From Neomegalonema sp. (GTDB taxonomy: Bacteria; Pseudomonadota; Alphaproteobacteria; Rhodobacterales; Rhodobacteraceae): a stretch of 64,000 nucleotides of DNA. The translations under genes and the position numbers were made by a program. The DNA lies in the NCBI RefSeq assembly GCF_028688855.1, contig NZ_JAQTXI010000004.1, positions 62,001 through 126,000 on the forward strand. The letters run 5' to 3'. Shown here piece by piece: positions 26,803-35,504 of this stretch. The notes under the pieces were generated by a model. That model worked only from the letters and a program-made list of their open reading frames with translations, had not been told where the DNA came from and made no database searches. How positions within the stretch are numbered: position 1 is the first letter of the stretch; every line of letters begins with the position of its first letter.

Positions 26803-27438
26803 ATGAGACGTCTGCCCGTCTATCTGCTTCTGGACACCTCCGGCTCCATGAAGGGCGAGCCCATCGAGGCCGTCAACACCGGCGTGCGCGCCATGATCGG
26901 CGCCCTGCGCCAGGATCCCCATGCGCTGGAGACGGTGCATGTCAGCATCCTGACCTTCGACCGCGAGGCCAACGTGGTCCTGCCGCTGACGCCGCTCGAC
27001 ACGCTGCAGCTGCCCCGGATCGTCACGCCCGAGTCCGGCCCGACCCATCTGGGCCTCGCGCTGGAGGTGCTGGCGGAGCGGGTCGGGCGGGAGCTGCGCA
27101 GATCCACCGCCGAGACCAAGGGCGACTGGGCGCCCTATCTCTTCGTCATGACCGACGGCCGCCCCTCGGACGTCCAGGCCTTCGCCGAGCAATGTCCGGT
27201 CGTGCGCGGGCTCGGCTTCGCCAGCGTCATCGGCTGCGTGGCCGGCCCCAAGGCCCGCAGGGAGGATCTGGAGCCTCTCTGCGACCATGTCGTCGCGCTC
27301 GACACCATGGACGGCGCGGGATTCGCCGGGTTCTTCCGCTGGGTCACCAGCGCCATCGCGAAGGGCGGCCAATCCGTCGGGGTCGCCGGGGCGACGGATC
27401 TTCCGCCGCCGCCGCCTGAAATCCAGGTCGTGTTCTGA
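26803..27438 (+). CDS. terY: TerY-type von Willebrand A domain protein (second)
   Basis: Like its neighbour, this is a 211-residue VWA protein with an intact metal site DTSGSMKG and the VMTDGRPSDVQ strand, but elsewhere the two differ widely. The C-terminus TDLPPPPPEIQVVF mirrors the proline tail of the first TerY, pointing to a shared docking signal. It starts 67 bases after the first gene, and the third VWA gene starts 10 bases after its stop. A cytosolic adaptor role in the TerY-P signalling triad is the likely function. Confidence 0.9.
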   Translation: MRRLPVYLLLDTSGSMKGEPIEAVNTGVRAMIGALRQDPHALETVHVSILTFDREANVVLPLTPLDTLQLPRIVTPESGPTHLGLALEVLAERVGRELRRSTAETKGDWAPYLFVMTDGRPSDVQAFAEQCPVVRGLGFASVIGCVAGPKARREDLEPLCDHVVALDTMDGAGFAGFFRWVTSAIAKGGQSVGVAGATDLPPPPPEIQVVF

Positions 27439-27448
27439 GGAGGCGCCC

Positions 27449-28534
27449 ATGCGCAGATTGCCGATCTTCTTTCTCGTCGACGTCTCGGAATCCATGGCGG
27501 GCGAGAACCTCTACAAGCTCGAAAAGGGCCTTGGCGCGGTGGTCTCGGCGCTGCGCAAGGACCCCTACGCCCTGGAGACCGCCTGGCTTTCGGTGATGGT
27601 CTTCGCGGGCCGGACGCGGGTGTCGGTCCCTCTGACCGAGCTGACCCTCTTCCAGACTCCCGAACTGCCCATCGGCGGCGGGACGGCGCTCGGGGCGGCG
27701 CTCGACCGGCTGATGGACGAGATCGACCGCACGGTGACGGTCTCGACTCCCGACCGCAAGGGCGACTGGCGGCCCATCGTCTTCCTGCTGACCGACGGCC
27801 ATCCCACCGACGACGCTTCGGCGGCTGTGGCGCGCTGGAACCGCGCCTATCGCAGCCGGGCGCATCTGGTGGCGGTGTCCATCGGCGGCGGAGCGGATCA
27901 CGAATTGCTCAAGCGCCTGACCGAGGACGTCGTGGTGTTCAACGATCAGGCGCCCGACGCCTTTTCGCGCTTCATCGGCTGGGTCACGCTCTCGATCCAG
28001 AGCCAGAGCCGCAGCGTCAGCGCGGGCGAGGAGGGCAAGCTGAGCCTCGCCAAGGGCGAAGCCGATCTGCTGGCCAGACCCGGCCCTTCCGCCCGGCGCG
28101 GAGAAGAGGCGGGCGTGGACGACCGTTTCGCGGTCTTCGTCGGGAGATGCGTCTCGACGAAGCTGCCCTATCTCGTGAAATACGAACGCCAGTATCGGGA
28201 GGCGGACACCCAGGATCCGGTGCTCGCGCGCGCGCTGCGCAAGAAGTTCTACCTCCTCAAGACGACGCTGCCTCTGAAGGCGAGCTATTTCGACCTCTGC
28301 GCCGAGGGCGAAGGCGCGCATCCTGCGGTGAAGGTGAACTCCATGGATCTGGTCGGCGGTCAGCCGCCTTGCCCGCATTGTCTCTCCCCGATCAGCATGG
28401 CGATGCACGGAGCGGGATGCGGAGGACTTCACTGTCTGCGCGGCGAGGGCGAGGCGACTTGTCCCTGGTGCGGCGCGCTCGGGTTTTACGGCGCCTCGGA
28501 AGGCGGCATGGAGATCGGAAGGGGTCGCGGATGA
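27449..28534 (+). CDS. terY: TerY VWA protein with C-terminal zinc-ribbon region (third)
   Basis: The 361-residue protein has a VWA domain (about 1-195) with metal site DVSESMAG and LLTDGHPTDD. An extra module (about 225-361) is absent from the two shorter copies. That module contains paired cysteines (PCPHC, GCGGLHC, TCPWC) that fit a zinc ribbon, plus a beta-rich stretch FAVFVGRCVSTKLPYLVKYERQ. GAGGAGG before the ATG at 27449 supports the start. Its stop overlaps the phosphatase start by four bases. This full-length form is the one that usually sits beside the phosphatase and kinase in TerY-P triads. Confidence 0.88.
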   Translation: MRRLPIFFLVDVSESMAGENLYKLEKGLGAVVSALRKDPYALETAWLSVMVFAGRTRVSVPLTELTLFQTPELPIGGGTALGAALDRLMDEIDRTVTVSTPDRKGDWRPIVFLLTDGHPTDDASAAVARWNRAYRSRAHLVAVSIGGGADHELLKRLTEDVVVFNDQAPDAFSRFIGWVTLSIQSQSRSVSAGEEGKLSLAKGEADLLARPGPSARRGEEAGVDDRFAVFVGRCVSTKLPYLVKYERQYREADTQDPVLARALRKKFYLLKTTLPLKASYFDLCAEGEGAHPAVKVNSMDLVGGQPPCPHCLSPISMAMHGAGCGGLHCLRGEGEATCPWCGALGFYGASEGGMEIGRGRG

Positions 28535-30399
28535 ACCATCAGGCCTCCAACGAGAAAGCGGTCTGGACCAGCTTCGACCGCCTCGCCCACATGCTCTCCG
28601 ATCTCGACTGGCCTCCGGCCGCGGAAGGCGAGCACAGCTTCCATGGCCTGAACCTCGACGAGCGGCGGATCCTGCGGCTCCTCATGCTCGCCCCGGAGCG
28701 GCGAAAGGAGGCGGCTCTTCCCTGCGCGCCTGCGCCCGCCGCCGAGCCGCCTCCTCCTCCGGAGCCCATCCCGCCGCTCCTCGCTCAGGATCGGGAGGCG
28801 ACGTCCCTTGCGCCCGCCCCCCTTGCGCCAGTTCCGGAGGCCGCGGCCTCCGGCCCGACGCCTCCGGCTGGCGCGCCGGATCCGGCCGGGCCTCTCCCGT
28901 CCTTCGCCGAACCCGAGGCGCCGCCTGCGTCTGGCGCCATGGCTTCTCCGGCGCCGGAGATCCAGCCTCCGAGCCCCCGGGAGGAGCCCCCACCCGCGCA
29001 GATCCCTGACCTGCAGCCCCCTCCCGCGATGGTCGCCCCGCCGCCTCCGACGACGCTGGAAGCCTTCGCTCACGCCCCGCGCAAGCCGCTTCTCCAGCAG
29101 CCTCCTTCCCTCCAGCGCCAGGCGTTCGACGCGGGCGGACTGGAGCCCGGACGCCGCTCCCTTCCGGCGAAGCAGATCAGCCTCTCGCTGCCCAACGCCC
29201 GCGCGGGCGAGCCCTACGAGGCGCTCCTGAACGATCACCTCGGCGAATGGCGCGACGAGGGCGGTCCTCTGAAGGATCCCCGCTTCATGGGCTCGGGCGG
29301 CGCAGGCGGCTCCGGGCTGGAGCTGGATTCCGCGACGGGCCGTCTGTCCGGCCGTCCGGGCGCGAGCGGCGACTTCACGTTGCGCATCGCCGGACGGCAT
29401 CGCGACCGCCCTTGCGAGGTGACGGCCAGCCTGGCGGTGATTCCGGATCCGAAATCCCTCTGGGTCTACCGGGACAGCGACAGGAACGCCCCTCACTGGC
29501 GGCCCGACGAGGAGGCGCAAAGGATCGACTCGGGACCTCTCTTCGGCCTCGGCGCGAGCAAGCGCGGCCGCTCCCACGCCCGCGACGGCGGCTTTCGCGA
29601 CGACGCCTTCAACATCCTCTCGGTCTCGCCCGAAGGCTGGACGCTCGGCGTCGTGGCCGACGGGGCGGGCAGCGCCCGCATGGCGCGGCGCGGCGCGGCG
29701 CTGGCGGTCGAGACCATGTCCCGGACCCTGCCGCCCCTGCTGCGCGAGCATGTGGAGCCCCATCTCTCCGATCTGCTCCCCAGAGCGGCGGCCAAGGAGC
29801 TCCAGGCGGCGGACCACCTGCATCAGCGCATGACCCACGCCTTCACGACCGCCGCCCACGCCGCCGTTTCGGCCATCCACGCCGAAGCGAAGGAGGCGGG
29901 CGACAGCGTCTCCGCCTACGCCACCACCCTCGTGGCGAGCGCCGCGCTCCGGACGCCGCAAGGCTGGCTGATCGCGGCCTTCGCCATCGGCGACGGCGGC
30001 GCGGTCATCCTCGACGCGCCCACCGGCCACGTGACGCCCCTCACCAGGCCCGACAGCGGCGATTTCGCCGGACAGACCCGCTTCCTGCACATGACGGAGT
30101 TCCGCGAGCCCGAACTCCTCGCGCGGCGGGTGGCCGTGACGCTCCTGCCGGATTTCACCGCCCTGATGCTCATGACGGACGGAATCACGGATCCGAAATT
30201 CCCCACCGAGACGGATTTCGCCGATCCGGCGCGCTGGACGGCCTTCTGGAGGCACGACCTGACGAAATCCGTGAACGTTTCGCCCGAAGACCCCGAAGCC
30301 GGAAGCCGGCTGCTGGACTGGCTGGACTTCTGGTCGCCCGGCAACCACGACGACCGGACCATCGTGATCCTGACTCCAAGGCGGGAGCCCTCCGCATGA
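28531..30399 (+). CDS. PP2C-type Ser/Thr phosphatase with Pro-rich linker and Ig-like domain
   Basis: The 622-residue protein starts with a short helical domain (1-62). A Pro/Ala-rich stretch (about 64-195) follows. A predicted Ig-like beta domain spans about 213-305 (SLPNARAGEPYEALL...SATGRLSGRPGASGDF). The C-terminal PP2C domain (about 345-615) keeps the metal-site motifs VVADGAGSARMA (about D377), a GDGGAVIL strand, LMTDGITD (about 548) and HDDRTIVIL (about 606). It should therefore remove phosphate from Ser/Thr residues using two metal ions. It overlaps the zinc-ribbon TerY and the kinase genes by four bases each. It presumably reverses the kinase's phosphorylation. Confidence 0.88.
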   Translation: MNHQASNEKAVWTSFDRLAHMLSDLDWPPAAEGEHSFHGLNLDERRILRLLMLAPERRKEAALPCAPAPAAEPPPPPEPIPPLLAQDREATSLAPAPLAPVPEAAASGPTPPAGAPDPAGPLPSFAEPEAPPASGAMASPAPEIQPPSPREEPPPAQIPDLQPPPAMVAPPPPTTLEAFAHAPRKPLLQQPPSLQRQAFDAGGLEPGRRSLPAKQISLSLPNARAGEPYEALLNDHLGEWRDEGGPLKDPRFMGSGGAGGSGLELDSATGRLSGRPGASGDFTLRIAGRHRDRPCEVTASLAVIPDPKSLWVYRDSDRNAPHWRPDEEAQRIDSGPLFGLGASKRGRSHARDGGFRDDAFNILSVSPEGWTLGVVADGAGSARMARRGAALAVETMSRTLPPLLREHVEPHLSDLLPRAAAKELQAADHLHQRMTHAFTTAAHAAVSAIHAEAKEAGDSVSAYATTLVASAALRTPQGWLIAAFAIGDGGAVILDAPTGHVTPLTRPDSGDFAGQTRFLHMTEFREPELLARRVAVTLLPDFTALMLMTDGITDPKFPTETDFADPARWTAFWRHDLTKSVNVSPEDPEAGSRLLDWLDFWSPGNHDDRTIVILTPRREPSA

Positions 30400-31886
30400 C
30401 GAGCGTCGTGAAGCTGACCACCCTCGACGGCAAGTCCGTCGAATACGTCGACGAGATGATCGCCCAGGGCGGCATGAAGGACGTCTATTTCAGTCCCGAC
30501 CGCAGCTATGTGGTGGCCTTCTTCCGCGACGCCCTGGATCCCCAGGGCAAGGAGCGGCTGCGCTCCATCGTCGGAACCTACCGCGACGGGCTCTTCAACC
30601 AGGCGGGCGGCGACTACTGGAAGGATCTCTTCTGCTGGCCGGTCAGCCTCGTCGAGAAGGACGGGCGGATGGGCGTGGTGACGCCCGTCTATCGCCCGCA
30701 TTTCTTCTTCGCCCATGGCTCGGTCAACGGCGACATGCTCGGGATCAAGGGCAAGGAGAAGGAAGGCAAATGGTTCGCCAGCGCCTCCAACCGCTCCAAG
30801 TTCCTGGCGCCGGAGGAGAAGGGAAGCTGGCTCACCCATCTCCAGATGTGCCTGAGCATCAGCCGCGCCGTGCGGAGGCTCCATGCGGCGGGTCTGGCGC
30901 ATTCGGACCTGAGCTACAAGAACGTGCTCGTCGATCCCACCAGCGGCCGCGCCTGCATCATCGACATCGACGGTCTGGTGGTGCCGGGGAAATTCCCGCC
31001 CGACGTGGTCGGCACGCCCGACTTCATCGCGCCCGAAGTGATCTCCACGCAGCATCTGGCGAAGAACGACCCGAAGCGCAAGCTGCCTTCGGCGGAGACC
31101 GACCGGCACGCCCTGGCGGTGCTGATCTACATGTATCTGTTCTACCGGCATCCCCTGCGGGGCGGGAAGGTCCATGACCTCGACCCCACGAAGGACGAAG
31201 AGATGCAGATGGGCTCGAAGGCCCTCTTCGTGGAGCATCCCTCCGATGCGGGCAATCGCGTCAAGGCGGCCCAGCTGAACAAGGCGCAGCTGCCCTGGTG
31301 CGATCCGGCGCGCCTGCCCTACACGATCTCGGGGCCTCTCCTGAGCGACCTTTTCCGCAAGGCCTTCATCGACGGGCTCCACGCGCCCCAGAACCGCCCC
31401 ACCGCCGACGAATGGGAGCGCGCCCTCATCCGCACCATCGATCTGGTGCAGCCCTGCTCCAACCGCTGCGAGATGGGGTGGTATGTCTTCGACAACACCA
31501 GCAAGCCGAAATGTCCGCATTGCGGAACGCCCTATCAGGGCAAGCTGCCGATCCTGAACCTCTACTCCAGCCGTCAGAAGGATTCCTATCGCCCGGACAA
31601 TCACCGCGTGATGGTCTGGGACGGGCAATCGCTCTTTCCCTGGCACATGAACCGCAACTTCATTCCGAACGAGAACACCACGCCTGCGCAGCGTCGGAGG
31701 GTGGGGTATTTCCAGCGTCATGCGGGGGAATGGCATCTCGTCAACGAGGCCATGCCGGACATGCGGGACCTCGTCGCGAAAAGGGACGTCGCGATCGGCG
31801 GAAACGTCAAGCTGGTCGAGGGGGCGCAGATCCTCCTTTCGCGCGCGGAGGGCGGACGCCTCATCCAGGTGCAGATGTCCAACTGA
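30396..31886 (+). CDS. Protein kinase of the TerY-P triad with zinc ribbon and FHA-like tail
   Basis: The 496-residue protein has a Ser/Thr-type kinase domain (about 15-345). Its catalytic loop is HSDLSYKNVLVD (H169, D171, N176), its metal motif IDIDG stands in place of DFG, and GTPDFIAPE is an activation-segment end. The usual beta-3 lysine of the VAxK motif is not evident (VVAFFRD after the glycine loop GGMKDVYF). A zinc-ribbon with CSNRC and CPHC follows at about 353-376. The last 110 residues are beta-rich and FHA-like (HRVMVWDG...VKLVEGAQILL). It is the last gene of the nine-gene Ter operon and converges with a TetR gene. Confidence 0.85.
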   Translation: MTSVVKLTTLDGKSVEYVDEMIAQGGMKDVYFSPDRSYVVAFFRDALDPQGKERLRSIVGTYRDGLFNQAGGDYWKDLFCWPVSLVEKDGRMGVVTPVYRPHFFFAHGSVNGDMLGIKGKEKEGKWFASASNRSKFLAPEEKGSWLTHLQMCLSISRAVRRLHAAGLAHSDLSYKNVLVDPTSGRACIIDIDGLVVPGKFPPDVVGTPDFIAPEVISTQHLAKNDPKRKLPSAETDRHALAVLIYMYLFYRHPLRGGKVHDLDPTKDEEMQMGSKALFVEHPSDAGNRVKAAQLNKAQLPWCDPARLPYTISGPLLSDLFRKAFIDGLHAPQNRPTADEWERALIRTIDLVQPCSNRCEMGWYVFDNTSKPKCPHCGTPYQGKLPILNLYSSRQKDSYRPDNHRVMVWDGQSLFPWHMNRNFIPNENTTPAQRRRVGYFQRHAGEWHLVNEAMPDMRDLVAKRDVAIGGNVKLVEGAQILLSRAEGGRLIQVQMSN

Positions 31887-31920
31887 CGCCTCCCCGAGCC
31901 ATGGCCGCCCTCCACGGACT

Positions 31921-32493
31921 TCAGCGGCGGGCGGCCGCCCCGGCCACGGCCTCCTGAAGCTCCTTCGCCCAGTCGGCGCCGCCCGAGGCCCGCGCCAGAA
32001 GCTGCGCCCCGACCATCGCCGCGAAGATCACCTGCGCCTCCCGCCGCGCCTCGGGATCGGCCTCCGGCGTCCGGGCGAGGAACTCCGCGAGCAGGGCCCC
32101 GGCCCCCGCGCCATAGGCCTCCCGGGCCGGAGGCTCCGCCTCGCCGGAGAGATGCGGGGCGTAGGCCAGCAGGGGACAGGCCCGGTCGCCGGGCCTGGGC
32201 CGGAAGTAATGGCGGAGGATCGTCAGGATGCGGTCTTCCTGCGGATCCTCCGCGCCTCCGGCGGCGCCCCGCCAGAAGGCGGCCGCCTGCGCGAAGGAGA
32301 GGGCGCAGGCCTCGCGGACCAGCTCCTCCTTCGAGGCGAAATGCCTGTAGAATCCGCCGACCGTCAGGCCCGCCTCCGCCATGACCTCGGCGACCGCCAC
32401 GGCCTCGACGCCGCGCGCGCGAAAGAGGCGGCTGGCGCTCTCCAGGATCCGGATCCGGTTCCGCGACGCCTGCTCCGCCGACGAGCGCCCCAT
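31921..32493 (-). CDS. TetR-family transcriptional regulator
   Basis: A 190-residue regulator with an N-terminal TetR helix-turn-helix (about residues 12-60, VAVAEVMAEAGLTVGGFYRHF) and a C-terminal ligand-binding helical domain of the LmrA/YxaF-like type (AVIFAAMVGAQLLARA). TetR proteins usually repress nearby genes until a small molecule binds. It sits 2 bases downstream of a MaoC-type gene on the same strand and 34 bases from the convergent kinase gene. The target is probably its own MaoC-containing unit, but the ligand is unknown. Confidence 0.88.
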   Translation of the reverse strand: MGRSSAEQASRNRIRILESASRLFRARGVEAVAVAEVMAEAGLTVGGFYRHFASKEELVREACALSFAQAAAFWRGAAGGAEDPQEDRILTILRHYFRPRPGDRACPLLAYAPHLSGEAEPPAREAYGAGAGALLAEFLARTPEADPEARREAQVIFAAMVGAQLLARASGGADWAKELQEAVAGAAARR

Positions 32494-32495
32494 CT

Positions 32496-32957
32496 TCAGG
32501 CCTCCCTTCTGAAGGCCAGAAGCTTCGCGGTCAGCTCCTGGAGCGTCTCGTCCTTCTGGTTGAACGTCAGGCTGCGCGTCAGCACGATTCCCCGATCCGG
32601 CCGGGAGCGCGAGGGCGTGATCTCCAGGATCCGGCTCCGCACCCGCAGGACGTCGCCCGGACGCGTCGGACGCGGCCAGGAGATTTCGCCGCCCGCCCCG
32701 ATGACCCCTTGCGCGAAGGGAAGGCTCTTCACGAGCAGATTCATCGTCAGGGCCATCGTATGCCAGCCGCTCGCGGCGAGGCCCTGAAAGAAGCTCCCGC
32801 GCGCCGCCTCGGGGTCGGTGTGGAAGGGCTGGGGATCGAAGCGGGTCGCGAAGGCGATGATCTGCTCTTCGTCGATCAGATGCTCTCCGCTCAGAAACTC
32901 CTGTCCGACCGCCAGGTCGTCGAGATGGAGAAGCGCGGGCGAAGTTCCGGAAGCCAT
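32496..32957 (-). CDS. MaoC-like hot-dog-fold hydratase
   Basis: A 153-residue single-domain hot-dog protein of the MaoC/(R)-hydratase group. Typical are LAVGQEFLSGEHLIDEEQIIAFATRFDPQPFHTD, containing the catalytic-type Asp and His, and the GxxASGWHTMALTM helix. Such enzymes hydrate enoyl-CoA esters or act in acyl modification. The substrate here is unknown. The ATG at 32957 is preferred over one 23 codons upstream because the conserved region starts soon after it. It is co-directional with the TetR gene and likely co-transcribed with it. Confidence 0.82.
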   Translation of the reverse strand: MASGTSPALLHLDDLAVGQEFLSGEHLIDEEQIIAFATRFDPQPFHTDPEAARGSFFQGLAASGWHTMALTMNLLVKSLPFAQGVIGAGGEISWPRPTRPGDVLRVRSRILEITPSRSRPDRGIVLTRSLTFNQKDETLQELTAKLLAFRREA

Positions 32958-33076
32958 CGGATGTCTCCTCGTCGAGGCCTGGACGCGCAGGAGGCGGCCC
33001 GAAACGGAGCGCCCGGAATAGATCATATGCGTAATCTATTCCGGCGCAAGCCGCCTCCGCCCGCCTTCATGGAAGA

Positions 33077-34354
33077 TCACCCCTGCGGCGGCGCGTCCCC
33101 CGCCTCCGGGGCGGCTTCCGGAGAGGCCTCGGCGCGCGGATCGAGGACGAGGCTGCCCGGAGTCTGGGCGCGCGCCAGAGGCATGGTCGCGAAGCTCTCC
33201 GGCGCGGGCGGCGGCCCCTGGCGGCGGGACATCCGGAAGAGCGAGAAGACCGCCATGACGAAGCTGCATCCGGCGATGGCGAGGAACAGGCCATGCGGCC
33301 CCCGGGTCTGCATGAGTCCGGCGGCGAGCATGGGGCCGAACATCGTCCCGATCCCGTAGAGGATGAGCAGACCGCCCGCCGTCTTCACGAAATCCGAGCT
33401 CTCCACCATGTCGTTGGCGTGGGCCACGGCCAGGGAATAGACCGGATAGACCAGCCCCCCCATGAGGAAGGCCGTCAGGAAGATGGTCGCCGGATCGCGG
33501 CTGGCCATCATGGCGGCCGTCAGGGCGAGCGCCGCGCAGAGGAATCCGGCGGCGCTCATGACCAGCCGGCGGTCGATGCGGTCGGAGAGGCGCCCCAGCG
33601 GAAACTGCAGGAGGATCCCCCCCGCCATGGTCGCGACCAGCAGGGTCGAGATGCGGGCCCGGTCATAGCCGACCGCATTGCCGAAGACCGGCGCCATGTT
33701 GTTCCATGCGCCCTCCATCACGCCGCCCATGATCACGCCGACCGCCGCCGCGGGCGACGTCGCGAAGATGGCGCGCAGGTCGAGCCGGACCTCCGTCAGG
33801 GGCTTCGGATGGGCCTGACGGGACATGGCCGTCGGGATCACCGCCGCCGCGAAGGCGATCCCGCAGAGCATGAAGGGAGTCGTCAGCAACGGATCGGTGA
33901 AGGGCATGACGAATTGTCCGGTCATCACGGCGCCCATGGTCGCGACCATGTAGAGCGAGAAGACGAGCCCTCGGGATTCGTTGGTCACCCGCTCGTTCAG
34001 CCAGCTCTCGATGATCATGAAGGCGCCCGCCAGAGCGAATCCGCTGGCGCCCCGGATCAGGATCCAGACCAGAGGATGCACGATCAGGCCGTGCAGAAGG
34101 GCGCAGATGGCCAGAAAGGCCACCAGCGCCGTGAAGGCGCGCACATGGCCCGCCCTGCGCACGATCCCCGGCGCGACGAAGCATCCGAGCGTGAAGGCCA
34201 CGGCGTATCCGGTGCCCAGAAGGCCGATCTCGTAGATCGACCAGCCTTCGAGCGCGCCCCGCACCGGCAGCACGACGCCCGACAATCCCGCTCCCACCAT
34301 CATCAGGAAGGTGGAGAGCAGCAAGGAAACGATGGGAACGAGAGTGGAGCGCAT
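33077..34354 (-). CDS. Major facilitator superfamily transporter (YcaD-like)
   Basis: A 425-residue membrane protein with about twelve hydrophobic segments. It has an MFS signature loop (GPGIVRRAGHVRAF-like in the first half, LGRLSDRIDRR between helices 8 and 9). WLNERVTNESRG and ESWLN resemble the YcaD/UMF subgroup of unknown substrate. A hydrophilic, Pro/Ala-rich tail of about 60 residues follows the last helix. The start at 34354 is a choice among several in-frame Met codons (34432, 34372, 34354) and is uncertain. It lies 170 bases from the divergent MpaB-like gene. Confidence 0.82.
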   Translation of the reverse strand: MRSTLVPIVSLLLSTFLMMVGAGLSGVVLPVRGALEGWSIYEIGLLGTGYAVAFTLGCFVAPGIVRRAGHVRAFTALVAFLAICALLHGLIVHPLVWILIRGASGFALAGAFMIIESWLNERVTNESRGLVFSLYMVATMGAVMTGQFVMPFTDPLLTTPFMLCGIAFAAAVIPTAMSRQAHPKPLTEVRLDLRAIFATSPAAAVGVIMGGVMEGAWNNMAPVFGNAVGYDRARISTLLVATMAGGILLQFPLGRLSDRIDRRLVMSAAGFLCAALALTAAMMASRDPATIFLTAFLMGGLVYPVYSLAVAHANDMVESSDFVKTAGGLLILYGIGTMFGPMLAAGLMQTRGPHGLFLAIAGCSFVMAVFSLFRMSRRQGPPPAPESFATMPLARAQTPGSLVLDPRAEASPEAAPEAGDAPPQG

Positions 34355-34524
34355 CGCCTGACCTGCGATCATGGAGGATTCCGGCGAAGCCCCGGCGACG
34401 CGGACGCCGCAGGGCTTCGGGCGCGTCTGCATAGGCCTTCCCCTGCGCGCGCGCCAGACGATTCCCCGCTGACCGCAGACCCCTTCCCGGGCTATGATCG
34501 CCCGGAGCCGTTCAGGAGGAAGCC

Positions 34525-35400
34525 TTGCGCAATCCGCTCCGCAGCGCGATAGAGCGCAGCATCCACAAGATGACCGGCGCCGGAGCGATCAGCTTCGACG
34601 ATCCCCCGGGAGACCCCGGGCTGCTCGGGCCGGATTCCGTCGCCTGGAAGGTGCACGCCGATTTCGTCCCGATGATCGCGGGCGGCGTCTCGGCGCTCAT
34701 GACGCAGATGCTCCATCCGCTGGCCATCGCCGGAGTCTGGGATCATTCGAACTTCCGCGCCGACGTCATGGGGCGTCTGGCCCGGACGGCGCAGTTCGTC
34801 GCGGGCACGACCTACGCCGCGAGGCCCACCGCCGAAGACCTGATCGCCCGCGTGAAGCGGCGTCACGAGGCGGTGAAGGGCCTCGACGCCTCGGGCCGGG
34901 CCTACAGCGCGAGCGATCCGGCCTTGCTGACCTGGGTGCATGTGGCGGAGGCCTCGGGCTTTCTGGCGGCCTGGCTGCGCTTCGTCGACCCGACCCTGCC
35001 CGAGGACGAGCAGGACCGCTATTTCCGCGAGACGGCCCTGATCGCGGAGAAGCTGGGCGCGCAGGACATTCCCGTCACGGCTTCGGCGGTGGCGGCCTGG
35101 CTGCGCGACATGACGCCCGAACTGCGCTTCGACGACCGCACGCGGGAGGTTCTGGCGGCGATCTCGGCGGCGCCGGTGCGTCCTGCGGTTCTGGGCGTCT
35201 TCCGGCGTTTCGTGATGGCGGCGGGCTTCGAGCTCATGCCCGCGCCGATGCGCGCCCTGATCCCGCAGCAGGACCGCCCCCGGGCCCCCGGCGCCCTGCA
35301 GGCCATGGCCTGGGCGACTCCGGTCGGGAGATGGGCCATGCGCGACAGCGCGGCGAAGAAATCGCGCCGACGCGCGGCGGCTCCGGCCGGAACGCCCTGA
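34525..35400 (+). CDS. MpaB-like (DUF2236) oxygenase-family protein
   Basis: A 291-residue alpha-helical protein of the DUF2236/MpaB group, whose fungal member is an oxygenase. Bacterial relatives, including latex-cleaving Lcp-type heme enzymes, share the fold. Recognisable are MLHPLAIAGVWDHSNFRADVMGRLARTAQF and a conserved W..V.EASGF..A helix. The TTG start at 34525 is supported by AGGAGG at 34514-34519. A heme-ligating histidine in QMLHPLA is plausible but not proven. No partner gene was identified and the substrate is unknown. Confidence 0.78.
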   Translation: MRNPLRSAIERSIHKMTGAGAISFDDPPGDPGLLGPDSVAWKVHADFVPMIAGGVSALMTQMLHPLAIAGVWDHSNFRADVMGRLARTAQFVAGTTYAARPTAEDLIARVKRRHEAVKGLDASGRAYSASDPALLTWVHVAEASGFLAAWLRFVDPTLPEDEQDRYFRETALIAEKLGAQDIPVTASAVAAWLRDMTPELRFDDRTREVLAAISAAPVRPAVLGVFRRFVMAAGFELMPAPMRALIPQQDRPRAPGALQAMAWATPVGRWAMRDSAAKKSRRRAAAPAGTP

Positions 35401-35504
35401 GGCCCCCTCCCCCTGCGGGATCGCCTCGCTTCGGCGGACGGCCCGCCTTATGATTCCTCCCGAGCCCCGACGCCGCGCGCAGGGGCGAGTCTGGGGGGAA
35501 TGAG

